A stretch of DNA of 64,000 nucleotides, from positions 1,044,696 through 1,108,695 of the forward strand of contig JAKMXF010000310.1 of NCBI GenBank assembly GCA_024704765.1, read 5' to 3'. Of the stretch, positions 1 to 10,515 are shown piece by piece. Every line of letters begins with the position of its first letter. Within the stretch, counting starts at the first letter, position 1. A model generated the notes under the pieces. That model was not told the origin of the DNA. It worked only from the letters and a program-made list of their open reading frames with translations, and ran no database searches. The DNA comes from Oopsacas minuta (lineage: Eukaryota > Porifera > Hexactinellida > Lyssacinosida > Leucopsacidae). The position numbers were made by a program, and so were the translations under genes.

Positions 1-250
1 AATATACAGGAAAAAATTAGCAATATTTCAAAATTACTTAGATACTTGCTCTCAACGGCTACAAAGGGGGTTGATCTTACAAAATATTTCAATAATATAT
101 ATGCCATATACGTATACTTGTGAATTTCATTGTTTTAATATATCTATATTATACGTATTACTCAAAGGGGTCGCCAATTTGGAGAATAATGGATACCTCG
201 AGGCGTAATGCGACAAGCCAAAGCTCGTAGTAATCTATAACAAAATTGTA
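1..250 (+). repeat. Dispersed repeat family R3 (truncated by window edge)
   Basis: The stretch around 'ACTTGCTCTCAACGGCTAC' and the 'GATACCTCGAGGCG' segment recurs at 48080-48290, the first part again at 32230-32285, and inverted relatives lie at 37795-38160 and 22285-22345. No coding sequence was seen. The family looks like a non-autonomous mobile element, but I could not define its ends. Confidence 0.6.
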
Positions 251-1186
251 ATTATACTATAGAAGATCCTCCGACTTGAACTCAGTGCCAAACACATTAC
301 TCAAATACAAAAAACTGAATTATATCAAAAGATCACAGAAATATTATCGCGAACCACGCTCGCGAAATTTTATGTACCAAAAGATTCACATAAAAAGTGG
401 GGCGGCTCAGGCCGCCCCAGCTTCGCCGGCCCGAGTCCTAGTCCAGAATTTACCCTGGCATAATCTGTCCTAGTCTAGATAACTATTAAGTGGTTGATTG
501 ATGCAAACTATTTTCATGCTAAATCTATTATGCTATTAATAAAATCAGGTGGAGCTCCAAACTCACGATTGAAGCACTAAAGTTCTGATATATTCCCTAA
601 AATTAAATCAGTGATAGTCCTCCTATATTACATTGATCCATACACTCGAAATTGTTCCCAACAGTGTATCTTACTGTAGATAGAGGTTATTTTTGAAATA
701 ATGCTAGTTCTATGGGCATGAGTCAGCTTAGCCACCCCACTTTCCATGGGATTCCTCCTATCCTTTAATGGACAATGTCGTTACTTGTTAGAACAAGAAT
801 TTATTGTTATTTGGTATACTAGACTAAAGGCATGAAAATGTGGTTAATACTGAGATAACTATGTGAATTTTAACTTTCAGGCTCTGAAAAACTCAAAATC
901 AGACACTAAGCGTGTTTTAGATTAGAGAGAGAAAGGCTATTTAGATAATAAATAATCAATTTTGCATACTACTTAATTAGAAATTTAGATATGATGGCTA
1001 AGATATGAGATACAAGATAGTTAGATAGCAATTAATATACGTGATCAATTATCAATTCTGGAGTAACACTAAACCGGATAGATCTCTAAGGTCCAACGGA
1101 ATCCGGATTACACACTCTATACTGCATGTTAGTACAATTTTAATATTGATTATTAAGAAATTGGTTCCTATGTAGTATTAGCTTAC
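251..1186. other. Intron or flank with nothing recognised
   Basis: This AT-rich stretch lies 3' of the last cadherin-like exon. A GC-rich patch at about 400-440 ('GGCGGCTCAGGCCGCCCC') forms a short palindrome. I see no exon with the required phase here, no transposase and no clear repeat ends. Confidence 0.4.
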
Positions 1187-1422
1187 TTGTCATCCAATAG
1201 TTGCATAAATAGAATCTGATCAAATCTTGTTGGTGCATTGATAGAATCGAGTAACTGTAGTCTAATTGTTCGAGGAATAGAATTGTTTGGCTCAGAGGCA
1301 ATGTTTCTGTATAAGAACGTTCCCAGAAAAGATTGATAATCATCTATTCCAGCCTCTCCGGTAATAGTCACATTGGTAGAATAATTCCCAGAAACAAGTA
1401 AAGGAGGAAAACTCGATTCAAA
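1187..1422 (-). CDS. Cadherin-like repeat exon (last one before the left edge)
   Basis: A TTTTCCAACAG acceptor and a GTAAGC donor bound 236 nt, phase 0 in and two bases out. It encodes 'FESSFPPLLVSGNYSTN', 'VTITGEAGIDDYQSFLGTF' and 'SIPRTIRLQLLD', the second half of the repeat begun in exon 9539-9770. Two NxS/T sites are consistent with an extracellular protein. The next exon must begin by taking one base. I see none in 1-1186, so the gene continues beyond the window. Confidence 0.76.
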
Positions 1423-3020
1423 CTGTTGGAAAAGATATTCAATAACATGTGATACAATAAATATCTAATTTAGCCTGTGCTTAATTTTAATTAAACTAAA
1501 GCAAAAGGAATGTTGAAAAAATTAAATTCTACAAAATAATCCAGTTCAGCAAGAAATTGTTCAAATTGGTATAATATGATCGTGTTATGATTAGATCAGG
1601 GCTCAATTCATTTCTTTTAAGGAAAGACCAAAAAGATATTCGAGGTAAGTTTCATGGACTAAATTGTATTTTTCTAAGCCTAGATTGAGTTTTGTGATGC
1701 AGGTTAGAGTTTTAGGTTGCAGCTGTTCTCAGGATTTATTCTCACTTATTTATTATATGATCGTAATATTCATGATGAACACAAAGGAAGGGCCGAGTTC
1801 GCCAGAAATCGGCTCTCGATTGGTTCCAGGTTGAGAAAATTTGGTCCGGGTTGGTCTGGGTTGGTGCAAGTTGGGCTAAGATTCCCTACCTTGTTGAGAA
1901 ATTCGGTTATGTGCCTGAACAACAAATTGACAACGAATTTGATCTTCGTGTTGTGATTAATACAGCATACCTGTATTAATATTTTGTTTCCGAATATGAA
2001 ATTTCAACACATTGAGACCTCAAGGTTAAATAATTGCACCAAAGTTTGTGAATTGAACAAATTTAGGGAACAAGTTAAAACTATTACCTAAAAAGTTCAA
2101 ACGGCCATCATTGAATATTTAATCGAATATTTTTGTAAAATATGAATTAAATAAATTTAATGCTAACATTGTTTAAATTTGTTCTTGTACTTCACACTCA
2201 AGATAAATATTTTTAACGCTAGATCATTCGAAAATTCTCAATATATACAAAATGAACAGAAATGAATATATTCATCAAAAATTTATGAATTTTCAAAGAA
2301 ATGATTTGAAGATCTGTTCAGAAAGCGTTCTAAAGAAATGTGCATTTAAATTTATAATTAAAAATAAATTTCAACATGGAGTCAAAGTCCGAAGTGTTTA
2401 AGCCCGCCCTTTTCAAGCACTTGTCGACTGATTTATAATCAAAGTACGTAACTCTCTTGTATGTATACTTATAGAAGTAACACAATAAGCTTTCTTAAAT
2501 GTATTATTTTCAATATATCAGGGGTTTCCAAAGAATGGCGAATGAGATAAGCTGAACTTAACTCTTTGTCAAGGGCTTGACCTTGTACTTGGACTTAAGC
2601 CCGTTAGAAAGGGGTGACCCAATGCCTGACTGACTCAATATGAATGAATAGAGCTGGAGGACAATAATTCTACGAAAACATGAGTGTTTGCACAAGTCAA
2701 TATGACGTCAGGGGATTAATTGAATAGTCCTAACTCCATTAATATATAAGATAGAATAATACTAGCAATTGAGTAATGAGAGCAAGGTACGTTTTTCAAA
2801 TTTTGAGAATTCGAAAAATACATCCAACAATAAAGTTTGGACGCACTTACAAATTATCCCAAATGTTTAGTTAAGTTGTCATGATGTCACGGCATAACTA
2901 GAATACTCCCTTACACCATTTTGTATAAGAGATAGAATAATACTAACAATTGTTGAAATATAGTAAAAAGGACAGGGTTTTACACAACTTATTTGAATCG
3001 TCATAATTTTACTCACCTTT
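1423..3020. other. Intron stretch without recognised genes
   Basis: Between exons 9539 and 1422 of the cadherin-like gene. Short open frames here (for example 1717-1956 and 2879-3127) show no family motif and no splice support, and the latter overlaps a dispersed repeat. I see no defined element ends. Confidence 0.4.
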
Positions 3021-3024
3021 ATTT

Positions 3025-3110
3025 TACTGTTCCGACTATACTTTAGTATAGTGGCCCAGTATTGAAATGGTTGCCTATATGGCGTAAGAAATATTGAAGA
3101 TATTCGTAAG
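3025..3110 (-). repeat. Dispersed repeat R4 copy
   Basis: It contains the reverse complement of a motif beginning 'GGCAACCATTTCAATACTGG' and continuing into 'GCCACTATACTA'. The same motif occurs forward at 4455-4500, 21830-21870, 26490-26535 and 31208-31250. Copies sit next to the palindromic M1 elements, so R4 may be part of the same larger element. Confidence 0.6.
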
Positions 3111-3703
3111 GTCTGAGCAGACACCAAGTGCCACTATTTCACACTGGTCAAACTTTTGTCTGGCCTCAAGCAAAAAATTATGAAAGGAAACCTGCCAAAT
3201 TTTTCACACCATTCGAAAGAGAAAAAATCTACACCTTCGTACTCCTCTAGAATTTATATTGGTTCCAGTTTTTTGCTGAAAGTATTCATTATATAGCATT
3301 ATGTCATCGGTAATAATTCTATTGTTCTTAGATGTTAAATATTTATTAGTTAAACAATATGGATTCATTGAATATCTAAGTTTAACAGTTGCTTTAATTA
3401 TTTTATAATGTTTACGAATAAAATATTTTTCAAATTAATAATGAATAATTTAAAAGATATATATTTCCCCGAATATATAACCTTTGAATAATCGTAGAAA
3501 ATTGTTCCAAACAGCAAAAGGGGGTAATTCAATACGCTGATTCCGAATTTGTACCGATGAAATCTTCTCCAGTATTCCCTTTTACTAATATTATTTAGTC
3601 AACTGATAAATAACTTTTACAAACAAATTGAATATTATAATAACTGGATAATCATAGTAAATAGTAAATATATCGTTAATGTAGTCCTTCGCAGAGCGAG
3701 GAA

Positions 3704-3896
3704 AAAATATAAAATTACAACCTGTTTCCGACAGCTTAGTCTATTAATTAAATGTTTAAAAAGTGGCACTATTAATTGGAGGCACTATATGTAATGAGAT
3801 TAAAACCTACCTCCCTTGGTACTTACAATTAATAGCACTTTTTAAACATTTAATTAATAGACTAAGCTGTCGGCACAGGTTGTAATTTTATATTTT
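3704..3896. mobile_element. Palindromic MITE of family M1 (copy a)
   Basis: The ends are long inverted copies of each other: about 60 bases starting 'AAAATATAAAATTACAACCT' on the left and its reverse complement on the right, both containing 'GACAGCTTAGTCTATTAATT'. The interior is short and non-coding. Further copies are at 4507-4655, 20801-20984 and 25220-25380. The whole element would fold into one long hairpin. Confidence 0.75.
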
Positions 3897-4506
3897 CATA
3901 TTTTTATATGTGTACACTCCCCTGGCCAGACCAATAGTGTTCAGAGCACAAAGTTATACTCAAAATTACACATAATCTCATAAGGGTAGATTTAAGTTAA
4001 ATATTTCCTGCAAGACATTACGACACAATTATCCCACCATCTATACTACCAGCAAAAATTTATCCATAATTTCTTGACCAAAATACATTCTTAAGATTCA
4101 CAAAGAAATTCTTCAGATATAAGCTCTTCAAAAATTTGAAATCACTCTCAGCTTTCCCACAAATTAAAGAAATATACGCCACTATCCAACCATAATGGCA
4201 TCAAAAATTGGTCCGAATAATTAATATAATGTGTTACGTATAAGACTCTGCCTTAACTATAATTATTTTAAGTAAATTATTTAGAAATGTATTAATAAAG
4301 TTGTTTTTCAATAGGCTTGAATAATACAGAAAAAATGTAATATGGATTCAGTTAGATAGATTGAATATCTAAGTATAATTAACGGTAGCTTGAGTAATAT
4401 ATATTATATTTATTATTAAAATATATTTCAAAATAACGATGGATAAATAATATATAGGCAACCATTTCAATACTGGGCCACTATACTAAAGTATAATCGT
4501 CACAGT

Positions 4507-4655
4507 AAAATATATAATTACAACTTGTGCCGACAGTTTAGTCTATTGCTTAAATTTGTTTAAAGTGGCACTATGTGTATTTGGTTATATTTAATTTTAT
4601 AGTGCCATTCAACAAATAGACTAAGCTGTCGGCACAAGTTGTAATTGTACATTTT
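4507..4655. mobile_element. Palindromic MITE of family M1 (copy b)
   Basis: Inverted ends with 'CAACTTGTGCCGACAG' on the left and 'CTGTCGGCACAAGTTG' on the right enclose a short interior. It is directly preceded by an R4 copy and an AT-rich block (4342-4455) that also precedes copy a at 3358-3475. The three parts may therefore travel together. Confidence 0.72.
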
Positions 4656-4661
4656 TGCTCG

Positions 4662-4835
4662 CTACGCTTGCAATTTATTGTAAAATTAAATAAAACATTA
4701 TAATATTGTCAAATTATCGAAATCTCACAAATGAAAAATGTTGCCATGTCATCATTACTCTACTATGGTGACGTCATTATTATCCTAAGAAATGTATCCC
4801 ATTTAGCATCTACTACATTTCATCAAATGCAAGTA
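4662..4835. repeat. Dispersed repeat R2, left part, interrupted by the Tc1 element
   Basis: The sequence from 'GCAATTTATT' through 'AAATGTATCCCATTTAGC' matches 28446-28600, and the continuation on the other side of the transposon at 6204-6245 matches 28597-28640. A related copy lies at 20985-21490. The match shows that R2 was here before the Tc1-type element inserted. Confidence 0.7.
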
Positions 4836-4860
4836 CAGTATGTCCAATAATTATTGCAAC
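4836..4860 (+). repeat. Left terminal inverted repeat of the Tc1-type element
   Basis: It begins CAGTATGTCC and is identical to the reverse complement of 6179-6203. With the flanking TA included, the match is 27 bp without mismatch. Confidence 0.92.
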
Positions 4861-5103
4861 ACATCATTATTTCTATTTCAACCACTGCTATAGTTCTAGT
4901 TGATAAGTAGTAGTTACTGTACTAATATAGAAAGTTAATTGGTATCTATTTGAAGATAAATCTGAGTAAACACAATGGGATTATATTTTTTGCTAATGAG
5001 GATGACGTCATTATTTATGATGACGTCATCATTTAGTACCTTTCATCATAAATTAGAAAATTCTCTTACCTTTTAGCTGAATAATTTAGCATTTAGCGTT
5101 GAT

Positions 5104-6087
5104 ATGGCTCAAGAGGTGATGAGAGAAAAGATCAAAACTCTATTGATTGGCGATAAACATACACCTACTGAAATCTCACGCATTTTAGATGTTGATCGAG
5201 GGACAGTTTACAGGGTTAAAAAAAGGCTCCAAACAAATATGACCCTTAAACACAAAAGAGGCGGTGGTAGACCAAATTTACTCGGCAATTCAATAAAATA
5301 TACAGCTACTCAGTTCATCAAATCGGATCCAGAGACTAGTGTACGTAAACTTACAACCAGGATAACTAAAACAAAGAAACTGACTGTCAGTAAAAGTACA
5401 GTCCATCTTACTCTTCAGAAACTGAAATACTCTAAGCCATTTCCTGTCCAGATTCCATTGCTATCTGAAAAAAATCGTCTCTTCAGAATTGAATGGGCAC
5501 AGAAAAACAAATTTAAACTGTGGTGTAGAGCTGTGTTTGCAGATGAAGCCTCTTTCTGGCTTAATCGTGGGAAGGTTCGAATGTGGACAAAATCTGGAAA
5601 AAAACGATCACAAAAAACTACCAAACACTCACCGAAAATACACATATGGGCTGCATTTTCGTCTTTCGGTACCTTCCCATTGTGCATATTTCGTCAGAAT
5701 TTGGATGCACAATTCTTTGTTAAGATCCTTGAATGGCATCTTCTTTCGCAGGCTGAGGCTTTCCACGGAAATAGATGGTTTCTCGTTCAGGATAATGATC
5801 CAAAGCACCGTTCAAAATTAGCCCAACAATGGATCTCAGAAAAAATGCCAAATAATGTATTTCAATGGCCCAGTCAATCACCAGACCTTAATCCGATAGA
5901 AAATCTATTCGGCTGGTTGAAAAATCAAGTTGTAAAACAACATGCCAAATCACTAGCTGAGCTTGAAAAGTGTATCCAAACAATTTGGGATTCTCTCACA
6001 CCCGAATTTTTGGAACACTATTGGAAGTCTATGAAGCGTAGATGTCAGATGGTCGCAGAAAACGATGGAAATAAGATCAAATATTAA
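5104..6087 (+). CDS. Tc1/mariner transposase, intact (327 aa, D-D-E with 35-residue spacing)
   Basis: This enzyme would cut and paste the surrounding element at TA sites. The N-terminal part (about residues 1-115) looks like a paired helix-turn-helix DNA-binding region ('EISRILDVDRGTVYRV'), with a GGGRP hinge near 55 that resembles the AT-hook-like linker of Tc1 proteins. The catalytic core follows: 'FADEASFW' with D147, 'QDNDPKH' with D230, and 'WPSQSPDLNPIENL' with E266. The last two acidic residues are separated by 35 residues, one more than the usual 34 of Tc1. The frame is uninterrupted and the length normal for the family. The ATG at 5104 lies 268 bp inside the left end, and stops precede it. 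No intron is needed. It may still encode active protein. Confidence 0.93.
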   Translation: MAQEVMREKIKTLLIGDKHTPTEISRILDVDRGTVYRVKKRLQTNMTLKHKRGGGRPNLLGNSIKYTATQFIKSDPETSVRKLTTRITKTKKLTVSKSTVHLTLQKLKYSKPFPVQIPLLSEKNRLFRIEWAQKNKFKLWCRAVFADEASFWLNRGKVRMWTKSGKKRSQKTTKHSPKIHIWAAFSSFGTFPLCIFRQNLDAQFFVKILEWHLLSQAEAFHGNRWFLVQDNDPKHRSKLAQQWISEKMPNNVFQWPSQSPDLNPIENLFGWLKNQVVKQHAKSLAELEKCIQTIWDSLTPEFLEHYWKSMKRRCQMVAENDGNKIKY

Positions 6088-6178
6088 TCTTTAGTGTATT
6101 CTCAACAAGTAGACATAAAATTAGATCATATACTTTCATATTTATTGTTTCTGGGTTACGCTAGGAAATCTCCCTAGT

Positions 6179-6203
6179 GTTGCAATAATTATTGGACATA
6201 CTG
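6179..6203 (-). repeat. Right terminal inverted repeat of the Tc1-type element
   Basis: It ends GGACATACTG followed by TA, and is the perfect inverse of the left end at 4836-4860. Confidence 0.92.
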
Positions 6204-6779
6204 TATTATTCTATCTCATATACAAACGGAGTTACAAGTTCTGTTTTCAGATAATAAGTTTCAGCTCAGAAAATGAGCGCTTTGCTGTTGCATTAGTTCT
6301 CATCAGTGACAAATATATACGCATTGATAATCTGGCCCTGCTCACCAGACCCTGACTACTTGGGGCTCCTGACGAAATCTGAGAAATATGTGCACAGTGG
6401 TTTATTCGCTTCTATTAGGGGAAATTTTCATATTTAAATCTTGTTAATGTATATATTGAGAAAGATTAGAAATATGTAGGAGGTGTATCCAAATCTACAA
6501 TTGCTTTTTATCTGAATCAACTTACATGAGTGTTGTACTATCTCAAAGTCTCAACAAATTATGTTAATTTTCTATGCTTAAAATTTGTGATGATAAAGCA
6601 TAATTAAAAGTAATATAATGTGAATAATGCGAACATATTTTGTTGTGAACAAAACTTTGTCGCAATTTCTCGTACTATTCAGGATACTACACACATGACT
6701 GACTACCTAATAAAACTACTCTATAAATATTTATTCAGCGAAGTTCAGGGAAACCAAAATAATACCAACATTCCATTCT

Positions 6780-7550
6780 ATACTTTTGGTTACTATGGTA
6801 TGTCAAGCTAAATGTTACTATGTTGATGTAATGTTTAACTGAACTATTATTCACAAGTCCACTTTCATTCTCGATGACACGAGTTTCGTCAATTTGTAGA
6901 TTCAAGAAATTCATCAGAGTAGTGACACTTTCAATGTTCTCTTTTTGAGATAGCAATGCGATTGGCTGGTTGGAGAATCTAGAATTTGGGTATTGATTAG
7001 ACCAGATAAAATTTCCTTGATAATCTTTCAATTCAAGAGGAGAAACCATAAACAAGAGAAAATGTGAACGATCACGAGCTATTTGAGATCTAAGATTAGG
7101 CACACTGTGACTTTCCAACCCATCTACACCATGTTTAACCATAAAGTTGAGCGGGTACAATAGGGGTTCTTCAATAGATTGTATAGAGTGTGATGCTACG
7201 TCACAAGAGATTTACTATGTTGTCAATGTAGTTAACTATTACTCCAATTGGTTTTGATACTGATGGGTAATTGGAATGGAGGTATTAGAGCTGTACGAAA
7301 ATTACGAATTTTAGACCAACTGGCTGATTTTGGCTGGAGTTTCACTACTTGTAATATAGTCCTGACGCTTAAGAACTATTTGTTCAAGATTATTTTAGAA
7401 CTGATCTTGGGCATTGCTTATCTAAGCCGAGTACACCTCAAATGGTGGTTTTTCACATCTTTTGAGAACGTTAGTATTGTTAGTCGATTTCAAGTTTTTC
7501 TCCAATTATTCTACTTGCCAAATTGACATCTACTTCAGCATTTCGATTGC
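6780..7550 (-). pseudogene. Decayed transposase-like gene fragment
   Basis: The longest open piece (7160 to about 6840 on the minus strand) reads 'MVKHGVDGLES', then 'FLLFMVSPLELKDYQGNFIW', then 'PNSRFSNQPIALLSQKEN'. From memory this order (K.G.DG, SL.PL.L, IW.NP.PSS...RPI...KE) is that of a group of uncharacterised transposase-like proteins common in cnidarian and other invertebrate genomes. Upstream (7160-7550) the same strand keeps protein-like pieces such as 'CEKPPFEVYSA', broken by several stops. No splice borders fit the cadherin-like gene. The family call is uncertain, but a decayed mobile-element gene is the best explanation. Confidence 0.42.
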
Positions 7551-7559
7551 CCTGTTTAG

Positions 7560-8978
7560 TATCCAGAAATATTTCATTTACTTCATGAAGTGTAAATTAC
7601 ATTTTACAGCTTTGTATGCTATAATTTATGTGAAATAATTTATATACACTAATTTAGGTTGAAATATATATTTATTTTTGTAGTTGACAAAATATATCAC
7701 ATTCCTATACAACATATCCGAATCACAATATTATGCTTCATGCAAGATTGGGATACGATTCTTCGATAACTAACACATTGCCTAGTTACAAGTATTCGTT
7801 ATTGAAACAAGATACTTTTAAGAATATCCTATAAAGTCATGAATTATAAGAAACGAAATAAATTTGAATATTTTGGAAATTAACTATGACGTCATAATTT
7901 TCAAATGCTAACTCATTCTCAAAATCTGACATGCCAAAATAAATTGTCTTTAGTTAAACCCCAGTAGCCAAAATTCAGCTGAAAATAATTAAAATTGTTG
8001 AAGTTATAGCCTACTGGAAATATTTCCCCAAAATAACCCACTGTGATATGTGAAAACTAAGTTGTCTTTCAGTGAAGACCTATAATACGTATTTTATATA
8101 ATACCCATTATACGTTTAATCTACAATTTTTGGTGACTTAACTTCTATTTGATCGATTTCTGAAATAGACATTTAGCATGAAAACAGTGGTTATCGAACT
8201 GTTAATGAAAATCTCAGCTTAGTTGACCAAATTTTAAAATACTTGATAATTCTGTGATGTATACAAGTCTAAAAATGTGAAGTCTGGTTTTTCGAGATTA
8301 ATCTATACGTATAATACGTTTAATAGGTATTATACGGTATACTCGTATTAAACAACTTAGTATGAAATATGATTAATCACTGACAGAGATTGAAAATGTT
8401 AAAATTGGTATCTACATATTCTATTACACCTCAGTAGAAGTAAAACGAAATATCAGGCACGTAGTGCCGAGTATATTCTGTCGCACAGCGACGTAGCAAG
8501 TGAAGCGTGCTAGTTATAATTAATTCATATAGATTTTAACATCATTGATCCATCTAATCATATTTATTAGGGTGAATCTTGATGAGTTTAGAAATTAACA
8601 GCCATAAGAGTGGTTGACATTCCTCTTTGGGGTTGCTGAAAATTTCCCTGCGGTTGTTAGCAACCCTTATACTTCGGACTAGCATCTCCAGTAGTCCAGG
8701 GGTTGCTGACAGTAGCTATAGCCTTGGGGTTGCTAACAATCCCATAGCTACGCATATGCAAACAGCCCTGACTAAAAATTAGTGCTATGGCATGCAGAGG
8801 CGCCAAAACTAGAGGTGGAGGCTGGGTTTTGACCCACCCTGATATTTTGAGGGTGGGTTTTACCAATTCTTAGTTTGTGAATTAATTAGGTCAATATGTA
8901 TATAAATCGTAGTCAATACAGGAATCCTTCGTCGTTTGCGGTGGTTATGTTCTTGAAAATTTTTAACATATATATATA
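7560..8978. other. Intron stretch without recognised genes
   Basis: The stretch is AT-rich. It holds a purine/pyrimidine-rich segment at about 8600-8860 with repeated 'GGTTGCTAACA'-like phrases, and the start of a repeat with 'CCACCCTGATATTTTGAGGG', a self-complementary hairpin that recurs at 35610. No coding motif was found. Confidence 0.4.
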
Positions 8979-9159
8979 CAGTTGAACCCGTTAATACGAA
9001 TACGAACGGACGGTCAAAATTTGTTCGCCTTATCCGGAGTTCGTATTAACCGTAGTAATATCAAATGAATACAAATGATAGGGTCCTGATTTTGTGGAAT
9101 TTTTTTTGTTTTATTCGGAAATTCGTCCTAACCGTGTTCGTATTAACGAGAGTCTACTG
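8979..9159. mobile_element. Pogo/Tigger-like MITE, 181 bp
   Basis: It is bounded by TA-CAGTTGAACCCGTTAATACG on the left and the imperfect inverse, ending AACGAGAGTCTACTG-TA, on the right. Both ends repeat the 'GTTAATACGAA' phrase inside. It has no coding capacity. Ends of this type (CAGTnGA...TCnACTG at TA) are typical of elements mobilised by pogo-type transposases; the family name is an inference. Confidence 0.65.
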
Positions 9160-9538
9160 TATGTAGAAATTACTTACAATTTCATGATATCTATTTGAGG
9201 TTCAAATGTTTCCACCCACCCTGACACAAATTAATTCCGACGCCAACGATGGCATGTATAGGGTAAGATTGTTTTTACTCCTCAATTTAATCTCATCAAA
9301 ATCATAAGTCTAGAGGAGCGCCGGCGCTCCTAGATAATTCATTGTTGGCAACCACATAGAAGGAATGCTAGCTACTTTTCTGGTAGGAAGTTCAATACAA
9401 ACTTACCCAATGGTGTGCTTTCGATTTAAAGTATGTTCGAATCAGGCGCTAGTTAATATAAATGTGACAGGAAATATTAGTTGCCCGTTGAAAATAGGAT
9501 AAATATAAACACTATGAATAGTTTGATGAGAAACTTAC

Positions 9539-9770
9539 ATAAATAAATTCCTGATATAAATCAAGTGGTCCAATGAGTGTAATAATTGCGGAAGACATAA
9601 TGTAATCCCCATCACAAGTAATGTCGTGGTCAAAGAGAATCAATCTTGGAAAAATAGAAACAAAATTGGCTCCTTCAGTATATTCAATTGTAGCAGGTGG
9701 AGAGATAACAACTGGAGCATTATCATTATTCCCAATCAAAATAACGGTATAGTTCAGCTGAGCAAGAAAT
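9539..9770 (-). CDS. Cadherin-like repeat exon with NNDNAPVV linker
   Basis: The chosen acceptor is GTCTAG at 9771, which keeps phase with exon 11616; a second AG lies 13 bases further in but breaks the frame. The donor is GTAAGT. The 232-nt exon codes 77 residues after one carried-over base: the strand 'LNYTVILIGNNDNAPVV', then 'IEYTEGANF', then 'LILFDHD' and 'ITLIGPLDLYQEF'. That covers the end of one repeat, the NDNAP linker and the first half of the next. It is the clearest cadherin-like exon in the window. Confidence 0.8.
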
Positions 9771-9870
9771 CTAGACATGATTTGATAAGAAGGATAAAAG
9801 ATTTCAAAGATATAGGAAGAATAAATAGACTTGTTTGAGCACGAGAAAGAATATAAATAAATATTGTAAT

Positions 9871-9938
9871 GAATCACCTAAATCTTAAGACATGCCAAGG
9901 GTTCCCCTGGCATGTCTTAAGATTTAGATGGTTCATTT
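9871..9938. repeat. Near-perfect hairpin palindrome
   Basis: Two arms of about 30 bases, 'CACCTAAATCTTAAGACATG' onward and the reverse complement, are separated by only a few bases around CAAGGGTTCCCCTGG. It sits about 100 bases upstream (minus strand) of the acceptor of exon 9539-9770. It could be a small palindromic element or a foldback RNA; nothing in the sequence decides. Confidence 0.7.
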
Positions 9939-10087
9939 TTAAGTGCCATAATTATTTTGATGTGCCATGTAATATTTGTTTGGATCCGACCTTGACTCAC
10001 TGACTCAGTATATATTGCTCAACAAATTATGTTTTGTTAACCGAATATCTATACTATTAAAACGCAATTAATTTATGTGTATGTTCG

Positions 10088-10515
10088 TATGTCGAGAATT
10101 GATTGAAGAAACTGGAAGCCCCCAGCACTGATTTTGGCATACAGGGGTATTTTGGGGCTGGATCAGGCAAGTTTGGATCTTGGACGAAATTCGACCTATG
10201 ACGAAATTATAACGTCATTGTCACCTTTTTGGATCTTCGAAAAATCACATTTTTCACCACTGCTTAGCCAATAAACATGATAGAAGTTTGAAATTTGAAT
10301 CACGGGTAGTCCTCAATGTGACAAATGTCTGACCAAAAGCTAGTTCATCATGGGATTATTACATCAACAAGACTGTACAAAAAATCTAAATTGTCAAATT
10401 TCGAAAAAATTCAGAATTATTTAATACCTGAGGCGAGATTACTAACTAAAAGTGATATAGCATCTCCAGTATCACCACAGAAGGCTATTGAATTGAATTT
10501 GGATTGACAATGGAA
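10088..10515 (+). repeat. Dispersed repeat family R1 copy
   Basis: The core runs 'GAATTGATTGAAGAAACTGG' through 'GACGTCATTGTCACC'-like and 'CACTGCTCAGCCAATA'-like phrases to 'CTCAATGTGACAAATGTC'. Other copies are at 22915-23290 and 57670-57960 (forward), 13075-13380, 27990-28440 and 43255-43420 (reverse), and partial at 26645-26720 and 44830-44970. The short open frame at 10325-10507 lies inside this repeat and is not a gene. Confidence 0.72.

Larger units (their letters stand above)
4836..6203 (+). mobile_element. Complete Tc1/mariner-superfamily transposon, 1368 bp
   Basis: Perfect inverted ends of at least 25 bp ('CAGTATGTCCAATAATTATT' and its complement) are flanked by TA on both sides, the target used by this superfamily. 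One intact transposase gene fills most of the interior. The element lies in repeat R2; an uninterrupted R2 copy at about 28596 reads 'GCAAGTATTATTC', which is the same site with a single TA. Perfect ends and an intact gene point to recent insertion. It lies in an intron of the cadherin-like gene. Confidence 0.92.

Noticed and set aside
5415-5821. Two frames overlapping the Tc1 transposase on both strands
   Set aside because: They are shadows of the intact transposase frame.
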